Positions 30,277 through 39,519 of a stretch of DNA of 64,000 nucleotides are shown here, piece by piece. The stretch is from assembly GCA_963575745.1 (NCBI GenBank), contig CAUYUJ010019872.1, positions 1-64,000 on the forward strand. Direction: 5' to 3'. Position 1 is the first letter of the stretch; the number at the start of each line of letters is the position of its first letter. This DNA is from Prorocentrum cordatum (taxonomy: Eukaryota; Sar; Dinophyceae; Prorocentrales; Prorocentraceae). The notes beneath the pieces were generated by a model, which worked only from the letters and a program-made list of their open reading frames with translations, searched no databases and had not been told where the DNA came from. Both the position numbers and the translations under genes were made by a program.

Positions 30277-30829
30277 TCTCCACAATGGTTTCATCGATCA
30301 AGGCTGCGTGCTGCTGTCTGGCCCAGGGCGCGCAGGCGTTCGCATCTTCGGCTCGGAGGAGATGGTGCGCCAGCGTGACATCTTCCCCTTGCCTCTTCTC
30401 CCTGTCCCTGCGCAGACGGGCGCTGGCTGCCGCGCTGTTGCCCGTCGTGCTCGCCGCCGTCGCTATGCTTTTGACTGGGCCAACGCCGGCATCCAATCCC
30501 TCATCTCACAAGTTGGGCGAGGCCTGGCTGGCGATGGTGCCGCGAGCGCTGCGCAGCAGATGTGCCTCGAGCACCTGGGGCGCAGTTGCTGCTCGGTCGG
30601 TGCCTGTCCTGCTGATGTTCGTCGCCGCGGGAGCCTTCGTGAGCTCTGCGGAAGCGCAGCCGTGCGCGTTGGGTGCGCCACAACTGTCGTGCCCGACAAC
30701 GTGGGCGCCGTGTCCTGGCCGGCTGCGGGAGCGAAGCTCGCCTCGCTGGGCGATGCGTTGCCGGCGCCGAGCACCCTGCCTGGTTGAGGGGTCTGACGGC
30801 CAACGCGCGACGACCTCCAGCTGCGACGT

Positions 30830-32485
30830 CTGGCCTGCAGTCTGAGCTCGGGTCTCTACGTCCTTATCATCTTGACCCTGCACTTCGGGATCGCAAGGTA
30901 TACGGAGATTTTGCGACCGGATTTGCGAGTCGCGACCTGGCTCGCCCGGCGCCCGCCGAGGAGCTTGGCGACGGCAATGCGACGGGGGGTCTGTCTTTGT
31001 CAAGAAAAAGAACCATACGCAGAGGTTCATCTTCGACGCCATGTTGGCAAACTGCGACTTCGTGCCGGCGCCGTCGACGCGCTTGCCATCGGCCGCCGCC
31101 TTCGCGAAGCTGGAGATTCAGGAGTGCGACGTCGTCTGGTTCAGCAGCGGTGACACCTGCGACGCCTTCTACGCCATCGAAGTGCCTGAAGAGTTGGGGT
31201 CCTGTTTCAGGTTGCCTGCGCTGCGTGGTGGCGCGGTGGGCTCGAGGGGTCGCAGCGCTTCGACGCTCTTGGCGCCGGTGCTGGCGGTGTTGTCGATGGG
31301 CTGGGGCTGGGCTCTGCACTTCTGCCAGCTGGTGGCGGAGGAGGGGCTTGCGCGGGGCGGCCAGCCTGCCGCGGTCCTCGCGAACGATCGAGAGGCCCCC
31401 CACCCGCTGGGCCCGGGGCGCCCGCTGCGCGCGGCGGCGTAGGTCGACGATTTCGCGGCTATGGGCTCGGCGAAGCAGGGCGTCTGCGCGGCGGGGCGGG
31501 CCGTCGCGGAGGCGCTCTCCAGCGAGGGCTTCGCGATCCGCGAGGAGAAAGACGGGGCGGCGTGCTGGGCGGACTTTGTGGGCCTCTCGTTTGACGGGCG
31601 CAGCCGCGCGGCGCGGGTGTCCACGAAGCGCGCGTGGAGGCTGCGGCTGGCCATCGGGGAGCTCCTGGGCCGCCGTGCTTGCTCAGGTCACGTGCTCGAG
31701 ATCGTGGCGGGCCATGCGACCTGGATCATGATGGTTCAGCGCTCGCCCCTGTCGGTGTTCAGCTCTGCGTGCGCATGCGTCGAGCCCATGGGCATCGAGG
31801 GGGGCGAGCTGTGGCCGGCCGTGAGGGAGGAGCTTTGGCGCGTCAGGATTCTGCCGCCGCTGGCGGTGGCTCGTGCGAGCGCCGACTGGCGCAGCAAGGT
31901 CGCGGCCAGCGACGCCTCGCACCGGGGCCGCGGAGTCCGCGAGCGCGAGACGCCTGTGGAGGAGATCGTGCGCCGGGGGCGGACGGCCGAGCGCTGGCGG
32001 CGCCGCCATGGCGCCGCGGCCGCTCGCGCGCGCGCCTTGGGGGGCGAGGGGTCCTCTGCAAAGCCGGATCAGCTGGCGACCTGCTGGGCAGTTTGCGCCG
32101 GGCTGACGTGCGCGCGAGGGCCTTCGTTGTGGTCGACGCGAGCTTCACTGCCCCCGAGGCCTGGGACATCGTCGAGTCGTTCCCTTGGCGGGCCCTAGCG
32201 AACATACTGCGGCTGGAGGGGCTCGCCCTCTCGAACTCGCTTCGACATCTCCTTCGAATTCGGAAGGCTTTCGGGCGCCGAGCTCTGCTCTTAGTCGACC
32301 GCCTGGGGCTGGCCCTCGCCGCCGGGAAGGGCCGATCCTCGGCTTTCCAGCTTCGGGGTATCCTTCGTGAAATCAGCGCCCTCGCCCGGGCGCGCCGCCT
32401 CCGCGCGCGCGTCCGCTGGGCCCCGTCGGAGAGGGGCCCGGCAGATGACCCGTCGAGGCCTGTGGTACCTCAAATCGCAGCCTGA
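30830..32485 (+). pseudogene. DIRS-type reverse transcriptase and RNase H
   Basis: Fragments in three frames give one protein: 'LRPYHLDPALRDRKVYGDF' (30853-30910), then 'VFVKKKNHTQRFIFDAMLAN' (about 30990-31050), motif A region 'VVWFSSGDTCDAFY', 'LAVLSMGWGWALHFCQ' (the DIRS-type counterpart of motif B), and motif C 'VDDF' at 31443. The residue before VDDF, normally Tyr, is a TAG (31440-31442). RNase H follows: 'VAASDASHRGRGV' around 31900, then, after another frameshift near 32070-32110, 'LVDRLGLALAAGKGRSS' and 'VRWAPSERGPADDPSRP', a typical DIRS RNase H end. The stop is at 32483. The element would make its circular cDNA with this enzyme. Confidence 0.75.
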
Positions 32486-33691
32486 GGGGGGGGGGGGGCT
32501 GCCGAGGTGGAGCCTGCTGCTGCTGGTGCTGGGCCGGGGGCGCTTCAGCCGTGCCAGAGTTCCTGAGCCTCGGCGCAAGCATGGAGCGGGCGTTCCCGCG
32601 CGCGCGAGAGGGCGGAGATGGCGGCCCCTCAGGGCGACTGGATGAACGTGGCGGGCGCCACGTCTGCTACCGCGGTGACCGCAAGGAAGACTTTGTGCCG
32701 CGCGCCATTGCCCGATTCTGCGCGCCTCCGTCCCTCCCGGAGTCGAGGTCCGTGGCCAAGGCGACCTTATTGGACTACCAGAGGAGAGCCGAGGCCTTCC
32801 TGAGCTGGGCGTTGCAGGCATGGGCGAGCTGGACCAGTGTGGAGGGGCTCGACCTGGCGCTGGCGCAGAACATGGACGGGCCGTTCTTCCTGGGGTGCGC
32901 CGGGAATGTCGGCTGCGAGACCTTTGCCGCTGTCAAGTTCTACTGCCCCGAGGTCGGCAGGTGCGGCGCGCAGAACTTGCCGATGGCGACCAGAGCGCTG
33001 GCTGGCTGGGCCAAGGTGGTCCCGCGAGCAACGCGGATGCCAGTGCCGTGGCTTCTTGCGGCGGGGCTGGCGGGGCTATCCGGAGGTAGGCATCCTTCGA
33101 CGCCTACCTCCGCTCGGGCGAGCTGGGCGCTCTCGCGCCCGCGCAGCTGCTCGCGGCGGTGCCGGGCGCGGGGTTCGGACAGCAGCAGTGGTCCTTGCTG
33201 CTCCGTCCGAGCGAGCTGAGAGCGCGGACAAAGGTGGGTGCCTTCGACGAGGGCCTCTGGCTGGGCGGAGTCGGGCACCCGTGCGCGTGCCTCGCGGTGC
33301 TAAATCGGCGCGGCCAGCGAGTGGCGGACAGGCTCTGGAGCTTCGCTGCGACCTGTCTGTGGAGATGCAGGCGTCGGCAGAGGCACTGGGGCTGGGCCTG
33401 TTGAGGCTGACCGTCCACGGCCCTCGGCACGGCGGCGCCTCGCGCGACTTGCAGACGAAGGCGCGCTCGGCGCTGGAGGTCAAGTCCAGAGGGCGCTGGC
33501 GCAGCGACGCGATGCTGATGAGATGCGGCCAGGAGGCGAGGGCCCTGGCGGGGCTGCGCAGGGCGCCAGCCCAGACGCTCGAGTTCGGGCGGCGCGTCGC
33601 CGCCAAGCTGGGGCCCATCTCCCTTCAGCGCGAAGGCCCGCCGCCGCCGCCGGCGCTGCCATCGGCCCCTCGCTGGGCGACGGTGAGGTGA
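32486..33691 (+). pseudogene. DIRS-type tyrosine recombinase
   Basis: The N-terminal SAM-like half lies in one frame (32551 to ~33080: 'ATLLDYQRRAEAFLSWALQ', 'LPMATRALAGWAKVVP'). The middle is in a second frame (33104-33300: 'WSLLLRPSELRARTKVGAFDEG', where the first catalytic Arg/Lys region is expected). The end is in a third frame with box II 'HGPRHGGASRD' (His 33416, Arg 33425) and 'SRGRWRSDAMLMRCGQ'. The residue after MR is expected to be the nucleophilic Tyr but is Cys (TGC, 33524-33526). Two frameshifts and the Tyr-to-Cys change make it inactive. The intact enzyme would integrate circular element DNA by strand exchange. Confidence 0.7.
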
Positions 33692-33701
33692 GAGTGGGGG
33701 T

Positions 33702-34507
33702 TCGCCGAGTTATGAGAAAGGCGCCGGCCTCCGCCCAGGTCTCAAAGAAGCGGGTTGTTCTGGAGTTGTGTTCAGGCCAGGGGGCATGTCAAAAGCGATG
33801 CGTATCCTCGGTTTTGGGGTTGCGTCCGCTGATATTCCAAAGCTTCTCTGGTTTGATCTGGATAGGCCGTGCGTCCAGAAGGTCGCGAGGGGGTGGATCA
33901 CGGGGGTCTTCGTCGCCAGTCTCTGGATAGGCACGGCATGTTGTTCGTGGTCCCAGGCTCGGCATGGGCCCCCCAATAGTAGTTGGTGCCGTCCCAGAAG
34001 CCCTTCTCACATCTGGGGTTGCCCAATCTTAAGCCCCGAGCCCGCCTCGCGTGTGAGAAGGGGAATTCTCAATTCAAGTTTTGTCTTTCTCTCGTCCGTG
34101 CGTGCTGTAACAATCACGTGCCTGTGGCGTCCGAGAATCCTAGTAACAGCTGGATGTGGAAGACTTCTCAAATCGCCCGCCTCTCGGGGCGGCCAGATAG
34201 CCAGTAGTGTGTCGTGGATGTTTGTGCCTTCGATCCCCGTTGGCGAAAGCGCAGTCGTGTCCAACTCTGGGGTTTCGGTCTTCGGGTAAACCTCCCAGGG
34301 CCGTGCCAAGGGAGATCTGGCGAGTGCAGTTTTTGAGGTAAACGCCACATAGTTCTCGCGGGCCGTGATCCAGGCCCGGGCATACTCTCGACCAGTGTCG
34401 CTGAGCCTTACGAAGTGCTTCTTTGCACCTTGTTTGCCCGAGCCTTGGAGCAAGCTGCCCATTCGCTTAAATTAAGCCGGCTCCGACAGATTGCGAGTGG
34501 CGGCTAA
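33702..34507 (+). pseudogene. DIRS-type DNA methyltransferase, decayed
   Basis: The recombinase is followed, in shifting frames, by 'VVLELCSGQGACQKRC' (SAM-binding loop, about 33750), 'LWFDLDRPCVQKVARGWI', 'GTACCSWSQAR' (counterpart of the catalytic loop region), 'VASENPSNSWMW', 'FDPRWRKRSRVQLWGF', an internal TGA near 34336-34338, and the end 'EPYEVLLCTLFARALEQ', stopping at 34505-34507. DIRS elements commonly carry such a SAM-dependent DNA methyltransferase after the recombinase. It is broken by at least two frameshifts and a stop. Confidence 0.6.
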
Positions 34508-34529
34508 TGCCAGAATCCCGTTCGGGGTG

Positions 34530-35000
34530 ACTCGGGGTTTCTCTCTTCCTCTCTCGTTTGGTGTGTGTGTGTGTGTGTGTTTGTGGTTTGTGTTGTGCTG
34601 TGTGTGCCGTGCCGTTCGTTCGCCTTCCTCGCCGAGCTGGGGCGTGGCCCGTCCTGTCCTGCTCGATCCGCCCGGCTTAAGACGCACATGGAAGCGCGGC
34701 GCGATGGGGAGTTGTTGAACAGTAGTCGCAGAGCAGGAGCAGGCCGCGCGGTGCTGGCCTCGCCACCGCTTCGGCCCAAACTTTGTTCGTACCCGCCCAC
34801 TGCCTCCTTTTTTATGGTTTCTCTCTTCTTTTCTCGTTCGGTGTGTGTGTGTGTGTGTGTGTGTGTTTGTGGTGTGTGTTGTGTTGTGTGTGCCGTGCCG
34901 TTCGTTCGCTTTCCTCCCTCGCCGAGCTTTGAGTGTGGCCCGTCCTGTACTGCTCGATCCGCCTGGCCCAAGACACGCAACAAGTCCTGGCCTGGCCGAG
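34530..35000. repeat. ~165-bp direct duplication with (GT)n core
   Basis: 34530-34695 and 34810-34985 share 'GGTTTCTCTCTTC', a (GT)n run, 'GTGCCGTGCCGTTCGTTCGC', 'GCCGAGCT' and 'GGCCCGTCCTG'. Between them lies the right copy of the repeat that brackets the DIRS-like element. Confidence 0.8.
34703..34800 (+). repeat. Right copy of direct repeat bracketing the DIRS-like element
   Basis: Counterpart of 28582-28680 in direct orientation, sharing 'GCGATGGGGAGTT', TTGAACAGTA, GTCGCAGAG and 'CTCGCCACCGCTTCGGCCC'. Confidence 0.65.
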
Positions 35001-35005
35001 CGGTG

Positions 35006-35160
35006 CGATGATGATGATGACGACGACGATGAGGATGACGATGATGATGATGATGATGATGCTGATGATGATGATGATGATGCTGATGATGATCATGATC
35101 ATGATCATGATCATGATCATGATGCAGATGATGATGATGATGGTGTTGATGCTGTGATTG
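35006..35160. repeat. (GAT)n microsatellite with (TGATCA)n palindromic core
   Basis: GAT triplets, then 'GATCATGATCATGATCATGA' hexamers at 35089-35124 that are self-complementary and can fold, then GAT/GTT triplets. Confidence 0.9.
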
Positions 35161-35164
35161 ATGT

Positions 35165-35891
35165 TATTGTTCTTGAACTCTCAGTTCTGAGCAATAATTA
35201 TTGTTGATCCCCCCACCGGTGCATACCTTTTTTTCTAAATCAAAGTGTGCCCCTCGACGCTCGCACCCTGTTTTTTGATAGGGACAGTCTTGATGCTCAA
35301 ACTGGGCACCTGGCCCCCAGGGTTACAACAACAACGGCTCCCGCCTGAGACTTCCTTGCAATTTAACCGAGACCCCCGCTCCCGCCCGAGACGCCCTCGC
35401 ACTTTATTCAGGAATCGCGTTCTCGCTTGGGACTTCCTTGCAATTTATTCAGGAACCGCTCTCCCGGCGCTCTGGAGTCGCGTTTTCGCTGGAGGGTTGC
35501 TTGCGACTTACTGAAGAATGGCCTTGCGTCGGAATTTCCTGCAATTTGCCCAAGCGCCGCTCTCCCGACACCCAGGCACACAGGAGTCGCGCCCGTTATG
35601 GCCCCATGTGCATGCCCTTCGTGGCCCCGTTGTCGCCATTTGTGTCCCCCTCATTGTCCTACGTGGCCCACTTGCTACCCTCAGCGGCCCCATAATTGCC
35701 TTCTGTGGCCCCGCATTATCTGCACTTCGTGGCCCCCGCTCGTTCGCGCTGTTCGTGGCCCCATTCCCTTCGTGTCCCCGCTGTCGCCCTTCGTGGCATA
35801 CTTCGTGCCCTTCGCGGCCCTGCTGTCGTTCTCTCTCGCTGTCGCTTTCGCTTGTCGTCGCCGTCGTCGTCGTCGTCGCCGTCGTCTTCGA

Positions 35892-35925
<34 letters not shown>

Positions 35926-38510
35926 TTCGTCATTGTCGGTCCCCTGTCCGTCCCTCTTGGGGTCGGGTCGACGGTCCGCGGCCGCCCCGCCGATCAGCGC
36001 TGCCGCTGGCCAGGCCGACGGTCCGCGGCCGCCCCGCCGCTTGCCGTGGCCCGGCCTGCAGGGAAGAAAGGTATACCCCCCAAAAGGGGTTCGATCGAAA
36101 ACGAGGAGGGCGGGTATCGAGGGTTTGGGAAATACGCGTTATTGAACATTCGAGCATATAAGGGCGAACCCTCTTGAAATTATTGTTGTTGTTGGTGTTG
36201 TTGTTTACTCATTTTTAAAAATAAGTTTTGTTGATACGGTTCCGCGCGCTCTCGTTATGACGCCGGCTATATATATTGTTTGAAAACGAGGCTCCAGCCG
36301 GAGCGTTGGCTTGAGCCTGAATGTGGGCCCTTGGAGGCCCAGCTACGAAAATGGTTCCCGCTCGATACTTCCCCGCAATTTACCCCGAGATACCCTGGCC
36401 AGAGAGGCCCCCGAAGTCAGGAACGGCGCTCTCGTTCGAGACTTTCTCGCAATTCAATTAAGTTGGCGGAGGCCAAGCCACGACGACAAGGGCTCCTGTT
36501 CGGTAGTTTCTCACGATTCACTCCGAGCCCCTGGCCAAGAAGACCCCCGAAGTCAGGAACGGCGCTCTCGCTCCAGACTTTCCCGTAAGTCAGGCAAGTT
36601 GGTGGAGGCCCGGACACGGCGACAAGGGCTCCCAATGCTTCTCCATCTATATTCCGAGAGTTCGTGGCCAGAGAGGCCCCCGAACTCAGGAGCGGCGCTC
36701 TCGCTCGAGCTTTTTTCGCACTTCAGTCAGTTGCCGACAAGGGAGAGATTCCCCCCGATAGGGGGTGCAATCGAAGACGAACTGGGCGGGTATCGAGGAT
36801 AGGGGTATACGGAATGCAAGATACGCGTGCCAGTAAAAGCGAACAGTCTTAAACTGATTGTTGCTGTTGTTGGTGGTGCTGTTGTTGAACTTTCACTTCT
36901 GAAGAATAACTGTTGTTTCTCCCCCCCGCCCGGTGCACATTGTATTTTTTCGATTGAAGTGCCCCTCCCGGGGCTCGCATCCTTTTTATCAGGGAAAGTC
37001 TTGAGGGTCAAACTGTGTCGTTGGCCCCCGGTTTACAACAACGACGGCTCCCGCCTGATATTTCCCCACAACTTATTGAAGAGTCTCGCTCTCGCTTGCG
37101 ACTTCCTGGCAATTTAACACCGAACCGCGTCTCCCGCTGGATACTTCCTGACAATGTTTTGCAGAATCGCGTTCTCGCCTGGGACTTCCTCGCGACTTAC
37201 CACCGAGCCGCTCCGCGGGATATTTCCTCACAATTTATTCAGATGCCCGCCCTCGACACTCAGGAATCGCGCTCCCGCTGCATCTTGCCTGGCGGTTCAA
37301 GCAGGACTCACGCTTCAATGACCCGCCCGCTCGACCCGCCCGTCGGGGCCCGCCCGCCGGACCCGCCCGTTAATGACTGCAGGCGCCGCTCGCTGCCCTA
37401 CGCCCGCCTTCGGTGCCCTCCGCTGCCCGTACGGGTTCCGCGGTCGCTTTCGCTCGCTGCCCTTCGTGGCCCCTTTGCTGCCCTTAGTGGCCCCGCTGTC
37501 GCCCTTTGTGGCCCCGTATACGAATGCCCTTCGTGGCCCCCGCTCGCACGCGCCCGTCGCGGCCCCATGCGCATGCCCTTCACAGCCCCGCTGTCGCCCT
37601 TCGTGGCCCCCTCGCTGCCCTTCGTGGCCCCTTTGCTGCCCTCAGCGGCCCCGGTGTCGCCCTTTGTGGCGCTGCCCTCTGTGGCCTCGGATTGTATGCC
37701 CCTCGTGGCCCACGCTGGTTTTTCTCATGATTTACTTGGGAATCGCTGGTTTTTATCAGGGAAGGTCACGGGGCTCAAACTGTGTTGTTGGGCCTCGGAT
37801 TACAATAACAGCGGCTCCCGCCTGATTTTTCCTTACAACGTATTCCCATATCGCGCTCTCGCGCGGGACTTACCTACAAATTGTATACGGATCGCGCTCA
37901 CGCGTTGGACTTCCTCGCAGTTTATTCAGACGATGCGCCCTGGCGCTCAGGAATCACGCTCTCGCTTTCTGGCTTTTCTCACGATGTACTTGGGAATCGC
38001 GCTCTCGCTCGAGACTTCCTCGCGATTCATGCAGCACCCACGCTTCAGCAACCCGCTTGCTCGACCTCGTCGCCTGGGCCCGCCTTCCTGACCTGCCCGC
38101 TATGGGTCTGCCCATCCGATCTGCCCGTCTGGTTCTACCACTTGTTTTCTGCTCCTTGCCTTCCTCCTGCTAATTTCTCTCGTGCTCCATTCTTCTCCCT
38201 CCCCCCTTCCACCCGTCTTCTCCTCCCTTGTTTTAGGGGCTGCACTAAATGCACGTGGCAGGTAAGGAAGATATACCCCCAAGGGTGTACGATCGAAGAC
38301 GACGAGGGCGGCTACCGAGGGTTTGGGATATACGTATTGGTTGGCACGTGAGCAGACAGGATGGGACATACTTAAAATGATTGTTGTTGTTGCTGCTGTT
38401 GTTACGTGGGTGTGTCGTCGTCGTCGTCGTCGTCGTTGTTGTTGTTGAACACTATTACTTCTAAAGAATTATTATTGTTGGACCCCCTGGTGCACGCCCC
38501 CCGCCCAAAA
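35165..38510 (+). repeat. Tandem array of ~0.65-0.95 kb units (four copies)
   Basis: Each unit begins after a TTG microsatellite with TTGAACT...AATAATTATTGTTGAT and 'GTGCA', then a '(A/G)TCAGGGAAAGTCTTGAGG'-like string with CTCAAACTG, then GCTCTCGC-rich sequence (many 'CGCTCTCGCTCGAGACTT' variants). It ends with a conserved ~130-bp module: 'GGTATACCCCCC' or 'GATATACCCCC', GATCGAAGACGA, GGGCGGGTATCGAGG, ATACGCG, then CTTAAA and (TTG)n. End modules lie at about 36070-36210, 36740-36880 and 38262-38400. The left-most unit begins near 35170. Frames crossing the array show no known domain. Confidence 0.75.
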
Positions 38511-38514
38511 CCTA

Positions 38515-39105
38515 GGCCGCAGCTACATTTTCATCATTTTTCTGCGAAAGCTTCAGAAAAGTGGATTACCCCCGGATCCGGTTTTTTGTTGACGCTCGTT
38601 TTCCCTTGCAAAAAACAATAGAAAATGAAAATTCTTGTTCTTAGTTGATCAAATTTCAAGAATCCCTTGCAAAAAATAAGGTAAAGTGGACATTCGCGCT
38701 CGCAAGACGAAATCCTTCCAAAACCTTAGGTTTCGTAACGATTTTAACATAAAAACATCAAAAACCCAATGGTTTTTTAAGAAAAAATTGTCAAAATGTC
38801 CTTCCGCGCGCTCTTGCGGATTCATAGGAAACACACCACTTTTTAAACATTTCTGTCAAAAGGGTCTTTGCGTGCTACTTCTTCAGGTGCTTTGAACTTC
38901 TCCAACAACGGTTGCGCGCCTGCGAGGGCCACCATCCCTTGCAAAAAATGAGACGAAGTGCACATGCGCGCGGCCGCCGCGCGCGCATGTCGAAATCCTG
39001 CCAAACACAATGGGTTTTCAATAATTTCAAGATGCGATGTTCAGAAAACATATGAAAACGCACTACTTTCTCATCCGAAAAATCTCGAAATCCATTCGCG
39101 GTCTC
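38515..39105. repeat. Diverged ~270-bp tandem duplication (CCCTTGCAAAAAAT...)
   Basis: 'CCCTTGCAAAAAAT' followed by 'AAGTGGACATTCGCGC' / 'AAGTGCACATGCGCGC', then GACGAAATCCT or GTCGAAATCCT, CCAAAAC and AATGG-TTTT, occurs at 38662 and again at 38936. A partial copy starts at 38604. AT-rich compared with the flanks. No coding frame is seen. Confidence 0.7.
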
Positions 39106-39109
39106 TTGA

Positions 39110-39455
39110 TGAATCTTTAAAACCCAAGATGGCCCCAACAGGCGCGCAAGATGGCCCCAAGAGGCGTCCATGAGGCCCAAAGAGGCGCCCAAGATGGTCC
39201 CAAGAGGCTTCAAGAGGACTCCAAGAGGCCCCCAAGAGGTTCCAGAGAGGCTCCAAGGTGGCTCCAAGAGACCCCCAAGATGGCCCCAGGAGGCGTTCTA
39301 GAGGCCCCAAGAGTCCGCCGTGAGGGTCCAATAAGCCCCCAAGAGGCCCCAAGATGGTTCCAAGGAGCCCCCCAAAGGCTCTCAAGTGGACCCCAAACCG
39401 CGCCAGGAGGCTTCCCCCCTTCCCCAAGAGGACCCCAAGCGGCCCCAGGAAGGCC
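39110..39455. repeat. Degenerate GGCCCCAAGAGG minisatellite block
   Basis: The reverse complement of the CTTGGGGCC family seen at 0.8-1.4 and 59.2-60.6 kb. It ends about 20 bp before the relict spliced leader of the Rep gene. An upstream extension of the Rep frame through this block is not likely to be coding. Confidence 0.8.
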
Positions 39456-39476
39456 CCCGACTGCTGACGCACATAT

Positions 39477-39497
39477 CCGTAGCCATCTCGGATCAAG
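39477..39497 (+). promoter_or_regulatory. Relict dinoflagellate spliced leader before Rep
   Basis: Matches the conserved 21 nt of DinoSL at 18 of 21 positions: the first ten (CCGTAGCCAT) exactly, and the last five (TCAAG) exactly. It lies 22 nt upstream of the Rep ATG and in the sense orientation. Relict leaders in genomic DNA are known in dinoflagellates as marks of reinserted trans-spliced cDNA. Confidence 0.75.
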
Positions 39498-39519
39498 GTA
39501 TCGCCTGTGTTCTTGGATC

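Larger units (their letters stand above)
28582..34800 (+). mobile_element. DIRS-like tyrosine-recombinase retrotransposon, decayed
   Basis: Gene order is gag-like, reverse transcriptase, RNase H, tyrosine recombinase, DNA methyltransferase, all on the + strand. This set, and especially recombinase plus methyltransferase instead of a DDE integrase, defines the DIRS group. A ~100-bp direct repeat brackets the block (28582-28680 and 34703-34800, roughly 80% alike by eye), compatible with split direct repeats as in PAT/Ngaro-type members. Multiple stops and frameshifts, plus a lost recombinase Tyr, show that it is inactive. Confidence 0.75.

Noticed and set aside
39151-39519. Upstream extension of the Rep ORF
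   Set aside because: It is the CTTGGGGCC-family minisatellite, and it lies before the relict spliced leader; the ATG at 39520 is the better start.
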